64,000 bases of DNA, taken from assembly GCA_017934185.1 (NCBI GenBank), contig JAGBJY010000029.1, positions 82,076 to 146,075 of the forward strand. The letters run 5' to 3'. The position numbers were made by a program, and so were the translations under genes. This DNA comes from Bacteroidales bacterium. Its GTDB lineage: Bacteria; Bacteroidota; Bacteroidia; Bacteroidales; UBA932. The first letter of the stretch is position 1; each line of letters begins with the position of its first letter. Below the pieces are notes generated by a model. That model was not told the DNA's origin, ran no database searches, and saw only the letters and a program-made list of their open reading frames with translations. Below are positions 16,929-26,135 of the stretch, piece by piece.

Positions 16929-17864
16929 TTATTCTACACTGTTAAGGTCTACACGGCCAAGCCCCACATCGGCGAAGCGGCGGCCGATGATATCCCGGAG
17001 GTCATCCACGTCAATTCCCCAGGAATCGGCCATGTAGGCGCTTACGATATCCATCTTGGACTGGATAAGGACGTCGCCGTATTCAGCGTCGGGGTTATCC
17101 TCGCGTACGTTGGTGGTCTCGGAACGGGCGGCCTCCAGCTGCTCGGCCCACCAGGCCGCATCGTGCGTCACATACTCGGACAGCAGCTCCGCAAAGTCTT
17201 CACGGTGCTCGCTCTGGGCATAAGCCGTAATGTATCCGCGGCCCCGCCAGTACTGGTCGGTATCGAAGCAGGCATCACCCACATAGGTGGTGGAGGTAAT
17301 CTGACCGAAGGTCTCGGGATAAGTCTTGGTCTGATTCAGGATGTGCGTGAACTCATGGTGGATGGTCTTGATGTAGTAAGTATTCAAGATTTCCGTAAGC
17401 TCTTCTCCGTCGTAATAATCAAAGTAGTCGGGCAGAAAGTTCACGCCGGAAAGCATAATCTTCTTACCGGCTTCGGCCGTACCCAGCACGATGGAACCGT
17501 TGTTGCGGTATTCCCAGGTGCCGATGAGGAAGAACATCTTGGGGAAATAGGCACGGGTGAAATCGATACCCGCAATTTCATCATAGGTGTCCACGCAAAG
17601 GTATTTCACCAGGTGGGCATAGATGATGGCGGCATCAATGTCGGCCGGAACGTTCCAATAGTTCTTGTCGGACTCGTCCAGCTGGAAACGGTACCTGAAA
17701 TCGATATTGTAAGGAACCCTGAAATTGGCTTCCAGCCAACGGTCGAAGTCATTCATCTCAACGGTGGAATCCTTAATCACACTTTCGCTGCTAAGGCGAT
17801 CGGTGGTGCAGGATACCGCAGCCATTGCGGTGACAATCAATAGGGATATGATATACTTTTTCAT
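16929..17864 (-). CDS. Substrate import-associated zinc metallopeptidase lipoprotein
   Basis: A 311-residue lipoprotein (MAAVSC) with the zincin motif H170-E-F-T-H174 and a downstream acidic ligand region (REDFAELLSEYV). It fits the putative zinc-binding metallopeptidase family that accompanies SusC/SusD and DUF4302 genes. It lies directly after susD (14 nt). With the subtilase it gives the operon two peptidases of different mechanism, which argues that the imported substrate is a protein or peptide. Proteolytic activity of this family is inferred from the motif. Confidence 0.88.
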   Translation of the reverse strand: MKKYIISLLIVTAMAAVSCTTDRLSSESVIKDSTVEMNDFDRWLEANFRVPYNIDFRYRFQLDESDKNYWNVPADIDAAIIYAHLVKYLCVDTYDEIAGIDFTRAYFPKMFFLIGTWEYRNNGSIVLGTAEAGKKIMLSGVNFLPDYFDYYDGEELTEILNTYYIKTIHHEFTHILNQTKTYPETFGQITSTTYVGDACFDTDQYWRGRGYITAYAQSEHREDFAELLSEYVTHDAAWWAEQLEAARSETTNVREDNPDAEYGDVLIQSKMDIVSAYMADSWGIDVDDLRDIIGRRFADVGLGRVDLNSVE

Positions 17865-17878
17865 AGGGCAATTCCGGT

Positions 17879-19591
17879 TTACTGGTTATCGGAAGGCAAC
17901 ACAAGAGGCTTGTGCACAATTTCGGCGGGTTTGTCGGTCACGCGCGGGTTAGGCGTCATGCCGGCCGAAATCACATCCAGCGGAAGCTGCATGGCGCGGC
18001 GGGGGTCGTCTTTGGTAAGAACGTCGTCCAGGCGCAGGGGCTTGAGTCCGGCATCATACTGACCGGCCTGAGGGTCGGGCTGCATGGTGCGGCGCCAGAT
18101 TTCAATGCCGTAACGCTTGATGTCAAACCAGCGCAGGCCTTCGGAGTTGTTCTGGTAACGTTTCATGCCCAGAACGCACTGCAGCATGGATTCGCGCAGT
18201 TCTCCGTCGGCGCCGATGGCAAAGGCGGGATTCAGCTTCTTCTTGATGGTGGAATGATCCCAGGTAGCGTACGGAATGTCTTTGTAGAAGGCAAAGATTT
18301 CCTCGGTGGTGAGATCCTTGGAGAAGTAATTAGGACGGATGATGCTGTGGATGTACGTATTGATGTCGGCCGTAGCCAAATCGTACTGACCCATCATCAC
18401 ATAGGCCTCGGCACGGGTAAGGAGCGTCTCGTCGGCGGTAAGGGCCGGCGACACGCAGTGGGCATAACCGATACGGGCCACGGGATCCGTATACTCGAAC
18501 ATATAGGGAATCTTCAGGGTAACCAGATGGTCGAAGTTGGATCCGCTATACCACTCCAGCGGGCAGTAGAACCAGCCGCTCACATTGCGCCAGCCGGTTT
18601 CCGTATTGCCCCACACATTGGCGGCATAGGCGCCCTCATTGAAGCAGAGGTATGAGTTGTGCCCGTACTTGGTAATTCCCACATAGCCACTGTAATAGTA
18701 GCCGAATGCGGAATAGCCGGTGAGCATGAGAAGATTGGCGTCGTAAGAGCTCTTCACAAACTCATAGCTGCGCACATCCCAGTCACGCTCCAGCTTGCTC
18801 AGACCAGACCAGTCCCTGAGCAGGGTAGCCGGCTGGGAGCCCAGGCACTTGGTAGCGCTCTCGGCGGCTTTGTCCCATTTCTCATAAAAGAGGTAGAAAC
18901 GGGCGGCAAAAGCGTAAGCCGCACGGGTATTGAAGTGATACTTGGGCACTTTATAATATGCGTCGCTCACATATTTGAGGCCCAGTTCCAGGTCTTTCTC
19001 AATCTTTTCATATACTTCGGCCACATTGCCACGGTCATATTTGGGATTCAGTTCCTGCTCCACCTGCTCCATATAAGGAATGCCCAGGTCGGAGGAACTG
19101 GTCTGGCTGTTGTAATTCAGACAGAATTCGTTAACCAGCATGAAGTGGTTGTAGGCACGAATCAGGAGCGCCTCGGCCATCTCGGCCTGGAGGCCGGCAG
19201 CCACAATGGCATCCTCATCCAAACCGTCACAGCCCGCCAGTGTATAAATGGCATCCAGGGCCTGGTTGGCATGGGCAATGCACAGGTAAGATTCACTCCA
19301 GAAGAATTTAGGGCTGTCGTTGGACTCTTCCGTCACATCCTGCCAGGAATAAAGCTGGTCCATGAAACGGCTGGTTCCGGGATTATCGTCACTGAAGTTA
19401 TCCACGTTGTCGGACATATACTCGTTGAACGTGAGATAAGTATTGGTTGGATAACCGGAAACAAGGAGAGCCCGAATCTTGGAAACCGTGTTCACTTCGG
19501 CCCGGTTATCAGGCATGGTATCCAGGAACTTGTCGCAGGATACAAGGCCCATCAACGCTACAAAAGCAATCAGTATAAAGTTCTTTTTCAT
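17879..19591 (-). CDS. RagB/SusD family nutrient-uptake lipoprotein
   Basis: A 570-residue lipoprotein (LMGLVSC) starting at the ATG at 19591; an upstream TTG gives only two more residues. The N-terminal FLDTMPDNRAEV and helical TPR-like repeats with EALLIRAYNHFML are typical SusD features, and the C-terminal segment GLRWFDIKRYGIEIWRR is a hallmark of the family. SusD caps the SusC channel and delivers ligand. It follows the SusC-OmpA gene after 17 nt. By context the ligand is likely a peptide rather than a glycan. Confidence 0.95.
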   Translation of the reverse strand: MKKNFILIAFVALMGLVSCDKFLDTMPDNRAEVNTVSKIRALLVSGYPTNTYLTFNEYMSDNVDNFSDDNPGTSRFMDQLYSWQDVTEESNDSPKFFWSESYLCIAHANQALDAIYTLAGCDGLDEDAIVAAGLQAEMAEALLIRAYNHFMLVNEFCLNYNSQTSSSDLGIPYMEQVEQELNPKYDRGNVAEVYEKIEKDLELGLKYVSDAYYKVPKYHFNTRAAYAFAARFYLFYEKWDKAAESATKCLGSQPATLLRDWSGLSKLERDWDVRSYEFVKSSYDANLLMLTGYSAFGYYYSGYVGITKYGHNSYLCFNEGAYAANVWGNTETGWRNVSGWFYCPLEWYSGSNFDHLVTLKIPYMFEYTDPVARIGYAHCVSPALTADETLLTRAEAYVMMGQYDLATADINTYIHSIIRPNYFSKDLTTEEIFAFYKDIPYATWDHSTIKKKLNPAFAIGADGELRESMLQCVLGMKRYQNNSEGLRWFDIKRYGIEIWRRTMQPDPQAGQYDAGLKPLRLDDVLTKDDPRRAMQLPLDVISAGMTPNPRVTDKPAEIVHKPLVLPSDNQ

Positions 19592-19608
19592 AATCAATGA
19601 GCCGTTAA

Positions 19609-22600
19609 TTATTTAACAATACATACAGCAACGCGGTTGGCTTCGGGAGAAGCTGAGGAATTCAGGTCTCCGCCGGCGGCATAGCTGGAAATTCTGCTGG
19701 CGCTGATGCCGGCATCCCGGAGCATTTCCACCACAACGGCGGCACGCTCCTCGGAGAGGGTCATGTTGCGCTGAGCGCTTCCGGTACCGGAATCGGCATA
19801 ACCGGAAACCTTGATGGTAGCTTTGGGGTTGTCCATGAGAATCTGGCAGATGCGGCCCAGTTTGAAGGCCTCGCCGGGACGGAGCTCGGACTTGCCGATG
19901 AGGAAGTAAAGGTCGTCGGAGTACTGACCGTTCAGGGTCTTGGCAGGGACTTCCTTAATGACTTCTTTCACCACTTCCTTCTCAACAATCTTCTCTACCA
20001 CCTCGGGCTTGGGCGCCACATAAGGCGTCACAGGAGTGACCGGAGCGGCAGCTTTCTTGGGAGCCACGCCATCCAGGCCAATCTTGAGGGTGAAGGTGAA
20101 CTGCTTGGGCAGCGGCACGGCCACACCACCGGTGTTGAAGAATTCAGGATCCTGGCCGTTGAGCTTCTTGTCGGCATACAGGAGGAAGAGGTTGGTGGCC
20201 TGCACCTTCAGGCCCAATGTGCCCAGGTGGAGTTTCTCACACACCTTCTTGGGGAAGTCATAAGCCAGGGACAGTTCCTTGAGACGGATAAAGTCGCCCC
20301 GGGCGATACGCTCCGTGGAGAAGTTGTAGGCGTTGTAGGCATAGCTCAGATAGTTGCCCGAGGAAGAATAAACGCGGTTCTGCCAGCTGGAAGCAATGAC
20401 CGGGACCGTGGTATAGGCCTCGTCTCCGGGAACCGTCCAGCGGTTGCGGAACTCCTTGGGCATGGAATCCAGGTCGTCGTAATAAGAGGAGAACGCAGGA
20501 TCCAGACGGATGACATTCCCAAAGGAATAGGTAATGAACGCATTGAGTTTGAAGCCCTTCCAGGAGAAGATATTGCCAAAGGAACCCACATCGGTAGGAT
20601 CGGCACTTCCGGAATACACCAGATTCTTGAGCTTTTCTTCGTCGCGCTCCTGGAAATAGATGCCGGAAACGGTCTTGTTGCCTTCTTCATTGATGAAGGT
20701 AGGAAGACCTTCTTCGTTCAGGCCATCAAACTGGAGGGAGAAGAGGCTTCTCACAGGATAGCCCTTGCGGGTGAAACCGCTGCCGGAAATGAGGTCAATC
20801 ATACGCACCTGGTTCTCCAGTTCCGTCACTACGTTGTGGGAGTGGGAATAGATGAAGTTGGTGCTCCAGCTGAAGTCCTTGGTCTTGATATTGGTAGTGG
20901 TAAGGGACAGCTCAAAACCGTCAGAGTGCATGGACGCCACATTACCGTATTTGTTCACTTCACCGCCGATACCCTGGGTTGTGACAGGGCCGATGAGGTC
21001 GTAGTTGTTACGGGTGTACCAGTCGGCGGTAAGGTTGATGCGGTTGTCAAAGAAACCGGCCTCCAAGCTCAGGTTAAGTTCCTGTTTCTTTTCATAAGTA
21101 AGCGCCAGGTTGGCAAGCTGGGAAATGGCCAGGGCACTCTCTTTATCGGCGGCGAAAGGACGCCAGGGATTAACGGCCTGGATGACCACGTAGGAATTGG
21201 TCACGGAAGGACGGTCACCGGTAAGGGAGTAGGAGGCTTTCAGGGACAAGTGGGAAAGCGTAGGATACAGACTTCTCATCCAAGATTCCTCGTGCACATT
21301 CCAGGCGCCGGATACATTCCAGGTAGGCAGCCAGCGGGCCGTACGGGACTTACCCAGGCTGTTGGTTCCCTCATAGCGGACCGTGCCGTTCAAAACGTAC
21401 TTGCCCTTGTAGGAATAGGTACCGTTGGCGAAGAAGGCAGCACTGCGCACATGCGTATTGGACATGGTGTAGTACTGGGAGTTTTCCTCGGCGCCCTGCT
21501 TGAACACCAGGTAGTCGTAGCTGGGAATTTCACCGAAGTCATACTGCATACCCCAACCGCGGAACCAGGTGCTGTGACGGTCCAGGCTGTTCACCTCGGT
21601 GCCGCCGAAGAGGCTCACCAGGTGATTCTGGCCGAAGGTGTGATTGAAATTGGCGGTAGCACGCACATCCCAGCCGTCCATGCTGTTGTCTGTGCGCTCA
21701 TAGATACCGCCCACAGGCAGCACGGAAACGGGATAGCCGTACAGATTCTCCGGATCCTTATAGAGGAAGGGGTTGGCATCACGGATGGCCGGGGTGGACA
21801 TCTCACGATAGGCCAGGGCCTGGTTGGAATCGTCCAGGATGTAGTGTTCCTGGGAAGTCCCGGCGTGCTTGAAAGCACCCAGGGCACTCAGTTCCAGGCT
21901 CCTGAAGGGCTTCCACTTGAGTTCGCCCTGCACACGGATATCGTTCACGCCCAGTTCCAGGTAGTTGTTGTCCAACTCGTACTTGATGTTGAACGGAGAG
22001 TAGTTCCGGGTGTAGAACTCGTCCGGATCAAGGGCACGGGAAGTATTGAGGGCGTAGCTGTAAGGGTTGATATCGAAGTCACGCTTCACTTCACCGGACA
22101 CCACATCGGTTTCTCCGTTCAGGGTTCCCGGAGCGCGCTGCTTACGGTGAGAAGCATTGCCGATGAGATTCACGGACAACTGTTCGGAAATCTTGAAGGT
22201 GGTGTTCAGGTTTACCGTATAACGCTGCACGCTGCTCTGGAGCGTCCAACCCGGATCCTGCATGATGGACAGGGAGGCATAGTAGTTGGCCTTTTCCGTA
22301 CCACCGGAAGCACTGATGGAATGGTTGTGCTGGATGCTGTGCCTGAACAGGATGTCAAACCAGTCCGTATTGCGGAACTCGGCTGCGCGCAGGTAAGCGT
22401 TGCGGGCCGCCTCCGTATTCTCCAGGCCGAAGCGGCCGGTAGTGGCATCATACTGGGAGATGAGCTGATACATCTTGCCATAGATACCGCTGTTGGAGCT
22501 GTTGGCCGTCTCCGCGTAATTGAGGTAACCTTTCTGCTGCAACTCCTGGTACACTTCCATCTGATCCTGGGAGTTCATGATGTTGAAGGTATCATAGGAG

Positions 22601-23412
22601 GGCTTGAGCCTGTAGGTATATTCACCCGTATAGGTAATGTGGCTCTGACCTGCCTTACCCTTCTTGGTGGTCACCACAATAACGCCGGCCATTGCGCGCG
22701 CACCATAAATGGAGGTGGCGGAACCGTCCTTCAGGATATCGAAGGTCTCGATATCGTCGGAGTTCAAACCTGCGATGGCGCTGGAGATAAGGGTGTTGGC
22801 ATCACCGGAAGAGAGGTCGTCGGCACTCACGTCCACAACGTCTTCCATGATAACGCCGTCCACCACCCACAGCGGCTTGGAGGAACCGTAGATGGAGGTG
22901 GCGCCGCGGACGCGGATTTTAGGAGCCGTACCGAAGGTACCGGACACGTTCTGCACACTTACACCGGCGGCGCGGCCTTCCAGGGAACGGGAGATATCGG
23001 CCATACCGCTGATATTGGACTCGGAGGCGTCCACCTTCACCGTGGAACCGGTGTTCAGTCGGCGGTCTACCGTATACATACCGGTTGCCACAGCGGCGTC
23101 CAGCACGTTCACATCTTCTTCCATGGTAATGGTTACCTGCGTTGCCACGGGCACGCGGGCGTCCTGGTAGCCAAGGTTGGAGGCCACAAGGTACTTGGCG
23201 CTGGCGGGCAGGTTCTTGAGCTGGAAATTACCGTCCAAATCGGTAATTGCGTAATACTTCGTGTTGCCCTCCACGGTGACGGCGGCACCCACCAGGGGCT
23301 GGCCGTCTACGGCGGAGACTACCGTACCATTCACCGTAAGTGACTGGGCCTGGGCCGTCCCCGCTATCACCGTAGCAATGACAAGCAGAAGGATAAACCT
23401 GATTTTTTTCAT
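19609..23412 (-). CDS. SusC/RagA TonB-linked outer-membrane protein with fused OmpA-like domain
   Basis: A 1267-residue protein: signal peptide to AQAQ, a carboxypeptidase-regulatory-like domain (about 25-95), plug (IRVRGATSIYGSSKPLWVVDG, DILKDGSATSIYGARA), and a 22-strand-type barrel that appears complete at KQFTFTLKIGL. Unusually it continues with a Pro/Lys/Glu linker (about 1115-1159) and an OmpA-like domain (1160-1267) with YAD and N-x-x-LS-x-x-RA motifs used for peptidoglycan binding. Normal SusC proteins end at the last strand. It imports substrate with the SusD encoded next. The fusion would anchor the porin to the cell wall; this is inference. No frameshift separates the parts. Confidence 0.95.
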   Translation of the reverse strand: MKKIRFILLLVIATVIAGTAQAQSLTVNGTVVSAVDGQPLVGAAVTVEGNTKYYAITDLDGNFQLKNLPASAKYLVASNLGYQDARVPVATQVTITMEEDVNVLDAAVATGMYTVDRRLNTGSTVKVDASESNISGMADISRSLEGRAAGVSVQNVSGTFGTAPKIRVRGATSIYGSSKPLWVVDGVIMEDVVDVSADDLSSGDANTLISSAIAGLNSDDIETFDILKDGSATSIYGARAMAGVIVVTTKKGKAGQSHITYTGEYTYRLKPSYDTFNIMNSQDQMEVYQELQQKGYLNYAETANSSNSGIYGKMYQLISQYDATTGRFGLENTEAARNAYLRAAEFRNTDWFDILFRHSIQHNHSISASGGTEKANYYASLSIMQDPGWTLQSSVQRYTVNLNTTFKISEQLSVNLIGNASHRKQRAPGTLNGETDVVSGEVKRDFDINPYSYALNTSRALDPDEFYTRNYSPFNIKYELDNNYLELGVNDIRVQGELKWKPFRSLELSALGAFKHAGTSQEHYILDDSNQALAYREMSTPAIRDANPFLYKDPENLYGYPVSVLPVGGIYERTDNSMDGWDVRATANFNHTFGQNHLVSLFGGTEVNSLDRHSTWFRGWGMQYDFGEIPSYDYLVFKQGAEENSQYYTMSNTHVRSAAFFANGTYSYKGKYVLNGTVRYEGTNSLGKSRTARWLPTWNVSGAWNVHEESWMRSLYPTLSHLSLKASYSLTGDRPSVTNSYVVIQAVNPWRPFAADKESALAISQLANLALTYEKKQELNLSLEAGFFDNRINLTADWYTRNNYDLIGPVTTQGIGGEVNKYGNVASMHSDGFELSLTTTNIKTKDFSWSTNFIYSHSHNVVTELENQVRMIDLISGSGFTRKGYPVRSLFSLQFDGLNEEGLPTFINEEGNKTVSGIYFQERDEEKLKNLVYSGSADPTDVGSFGNIFSWKGFKLNAFITYSFGNVIRLDPAFSSYYDDLDSMPKEFRNRWTVPGDEAYTTVPVIASSWQNRVYSSSGNYLSYAYNAYNFSTERIARGDFIRLKELSLAYDFPKKVCEKLHLGTLGLKVQATNLFLLYADKKLNGQDPEFFNTGGVAVPLPKQFTFTLKIGLDGVAPKKAAAPVTPVTPYVAPKPEVVEKIVEKEVVKEVIKEVPAKTLNGQYSDDLYFLIGKSELRPGEAFKLGRICQILMDNPKATIKVSGYADSGTGSAQRNMTLSEERAAVVVEMLRDAGISASRISSYAAGGDLNSSASPEANRVAVCIVK

Positions 23413-23429
23413 AATATATTGATACTTAC

Positions 23430-25952
23430 TTACTTTTTCAGTGATTTCATGGCTTCTGAACGCGGCTCTTCTGCGCGTAAGCCCTTGCTGAGAACGTTCT
23501 TTCCTGTTGCTTTCCTGAAAACGGACAGGGAGGAAGACGGTGCCGTACGGGTGAGCGTAACCGGCAGACTATACTCTCCGCCATAACCATAAGCCACGTT
23601 CTGGCCATTCTGGGTATAGCACTGCTTGAAGCCGAATCCGGTAAAGTTTGTTCCGTTGGAAGCCTGTCCCGGGGTAAAGGTGGCACTTGTGCCGGCCGAA
23701 TTGGTTTTACCGGTACAAACCACAAGGTCAGGAGACCAGGTATAATAGGAGTCCTCACCCTCCATATAGATACCCACAAACCGTTCATTGATTTCGCCTA
23801 CGGAACTGTGGTTCCAGGTATACACGGTTTGGCCATTGAGAACCAGTTCTCCGCCGGAGAATGTTGCAAGGACATCATAGGATTCGTTCTCGGGGCCGAT
23901 GCCGGAAATGAGATAACTCTCATTGGGAACCTTTTCAGCTATTGTTATAGGCAGGGTCTGGACTTCGTCGCCAATGTAATTGTCCTGTGCGTCATACTGA
24001 TACACCGTTGTAGGAATATACCATGTACCCAGCCATGCATTGTAAGCATCTGATGCCTCAGGGGCTTTTTCAATGGTTGAAGGAATAGGAATGTCGGAGT
24101 ATACGTTACCCTGGCCCTTATACTGACCGCTGGCGATAACCCAACGGACACCAATCTGATCCAAAACACCATTCTCACTGGAGCCATACATTATACCAAA
24201 ACCATCTGTGACATCTTTGTAGATAGTAAAGATGATTGAAGGGGTATCGGCATACCTTGGATAATTCACAAAGTGCATAACAGTGCCGCTTGTGGACTCT
24301 GCTTCAAACAGACCGCAGACAATATCGTAGCACGTTCCATAGTTGGTGTTATTCCACTCTCCAACAATTTGCTCTTTCAGCACAAATTTACCATCCTGAT
24401 AAAGGGCAGTAACCGGTTTGGGTTCAGTAGAGTTGAATTTGTTGAGGCCGGGAAGACCGCTTACCGTATAAGTGGAACCGGATTCCTGCTCAGAAATAGT
24501 CAGCATGGCATCCCCGAATATCCATTTGCCGATAAACTCCTCATAAGCAGCAGGCACGGAAGGATCTGATGTTGTGAACACAACCTCACCTCGGGTACCA
24601 TATTCAGCACCAAACACGCGGCCCACCACCACATAGCGATAGGTGGTAAGCGGAGCCAGATCCTCCACGGTGATCACTTTCTCAAGGCCGCTCACCAGAT
24701 GGGAATCGGCGTCGGCGGGAACTTCCACCTGGGAAAGCTCGCTCTCCAGATCCTCGGTGAAGAAACCGTAGTACTGGAAGTCGGCCTCACCGGTATGGGT
24801 GATGGTGAGGGTGGCACCCTTGGCGGTAACCTCGCTGGCCGTCACCGTGAACACGGTATTGATATAGGCCGAGGTGAGCGTGCTGAATTTAAGGTCGGCC
24901 GGAACGCCCCAGGCGCCATCGGCATTCACGCCGGTAACGATGTAACGATAATCCGTCTCCAATTCAAGGCCCTCTATGGTGACCGTCTTGGCACCGGTAT
25001 TAAGGTCTTCCTGGGACAGGCCCTGCACCGCAGTGGCAATGAGCGTAGCGGAAGGGGTCTGGAGGTCTTTGGTAACAAAGCCATACCAGTTCAGGTCTTC
25101 CTGCTTGGCGTCATAGGAAACCGTCATATCCACTGTAGAAAGCGTCATGCCGGACAGGGTGGCGGAGAAAGCGACAATGGAAAGGTCGATGGGCGTGGTG
25201 AAGCTGACCTCTGCGGGAGAACCGTAGCTCACCAGGGCGCTGCCGTCATCGTACAAGCCGTAAATGACATAACGATAGGCGGTTTCGTGGGTAAGTTCGC
25301 CAAGTTCCACCGTAGTAGCGGTGCCGGAGAGCAGCTCCACACCTTCGGCCAGGGCGCCGTCCACAACGATGGAGGCGTAATCCTTGGCCACCACTTCGGT
25401 GATGTCGCTCTTCACATCGGTGGTGAGCACGCCGCGGTAGGTAAGCACCTCATTGCCCTCATGGCTCACGGAAACGGAGGCTGCATGGGAAGTGACCTCC
25501 CCGAGTTCGAGGGCGAAGCTCACCTGATAATCCGGAGAAGTGTTGAAAACAAGGCTTCCGGGAACACCATAGCGCTTACCGTCTTTGTCGGTGCCGAAAG
25601 CAATGTAGCGGTAATTGGATACCTCTTCCAGATTGCGGATAGCCACCGTCTGGACCTGACCCACGTGAAGGGAAGCAGGGGTTACCTGCGACAGCTGGGC
25701 CTGGATGAGGTCCTCTTCGGTGCTGGTCAAATCGGTGGTTACAAAACCATACCAGGTGTTGTCCTTGGCGCCGTCATGGCGGACAACCACCTCAACGTAC
25801 TCTGCCTCGACACTGTTCAGGGCCACCGTGAAGGTGACGGGTGTCTCGGGGGCTTCCGGCTTCTGCTCTTTTTCCTTGTTGCAGGATACGAGCAGCAACA
25901 GCGAAGACAGCAGAGCCGCCATTGCAGTACTTGCAATTCTTGCGATTTTCAT
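23430..25952 (-). CDS. Fn3-like repeat lipoprotein with two FLG-W modules
   Basis: An 840-residue lipoprotein (LLLLVSC) starting at the ATG at 25952. Four repeats of about 105 residues (each with a Y-R-Y-I/V strand followed by a G-x-P turn, e.g. NYRYIAFGTDKDG) look like Fn3-type domains. From about residue 470 come two copies of the Y-x-x-F/W-I/LG-x-W module found in other proteins of the operon. The tail is basic and Ser/Lys-rich, like that of the 6796 protein. It is the first gene of the operon, 17 nt before susC. Probably a surface substrate-binding protein in the position SusE/F-like proteins often take. Confidence 0.82.
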   Translation of the reverse strand: MKIARIASTAMAALLSSLLLLVSCNKEKEQKPEAPETPVTFTVALNSVEAEYVEVVVRHDGAKDNTWYGFVTTDLTSTEEDLIQAQLSQVTPASLHVGQVQTVAIRNLEEVSNYRYIAFGTDKDGKRYGVPGSLVFNTSPDYQVSFALELGEVTSHAASVSVSHEGNEVLTYRGVLTTDVKSDITEVVAKDYASIVVDGALAEGVELLSGTATTVELGELTHETAYRYVIYGLYDDGSALVSYGSPAEVSFTTPIDLSIVAFSATLSGMTLSTVDMTVSYDAKQEDLNWYGFVTKDLQTPSATLIATAVQGLSQEDLNTGAKTVTIEGLELETDYRYIVTGVNADGAWGVPADLKFSTLTSAYINTVFTVTASEVTAKGATLTITHTGEADFQYYGFFTEDLESELSQVEVPADADSHLVSGLEKVITVEDLAPLTTYRYVVVGRVFGAEYGTRGEVVFTTSDPSVPAAYEEFIGKWIFGDAMLTISEQESGSTYTVSGLPGLNKFNSTEPKPVTALYQDGKFVLKEQIVGEWNNTNYGTCYDIVCGLFEAESTSGTVMHFVNYPRYADTPSIIFTIYKDVTDGFGIMYGSSENGVLDQIGVRWVIASGQYKGQGNVYSDIPIPSTIEKAPEASDAYNAWLGTWYIPTTVYQYDAQDNYIGDEVQTLPITIAEKVPNESYLISGIGPENESYDVLATFSGGELVLNGQTVYTWNHSSVGEINERFVGIYMEGEDSYYTWSPDLVVCTGKTNSAGTSATFTPGQASNGTNFTGFGFKQCYTQNGQNVAYGYGGEYSLPVTLTRTAPSSSLSVFRKATGKNVLSKGLRAEEPRSEAMKSLKK

Positions 25953-26073
25953 AACAGATTTATTTAAATACACTTACTATAATCTACAAATCACAACCCA
26001 CAGCTGCAATCAGGTTACAAACTGTAAGTTTAAAGCCCCGAAACCGACGCCAAAAAAGGCCGTTTTGGAGCTA

Positions 26074-26105
26074 CAAAGTTAGAAATAAATAATTTTAATT
26101 ACAAA
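26074..26105 (-). promoter_or_regulatory. Promoter of the nine-gene SusCD-peptidase operon
   Basis: On the minus strand TAACTTTG (26074-26081) and TTTG (26102-26105) are 20 bp apart. The leader to 25952 is about 115 nt, long for this region, and includes a short dyad (26053-26071) and another at about 26018-26030, possible sites of post-initiation control. Confidence 0.6.
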
Positions 26106-26135
26106 AAAACAGGCCTAAAAATGCGCATAAATTGC

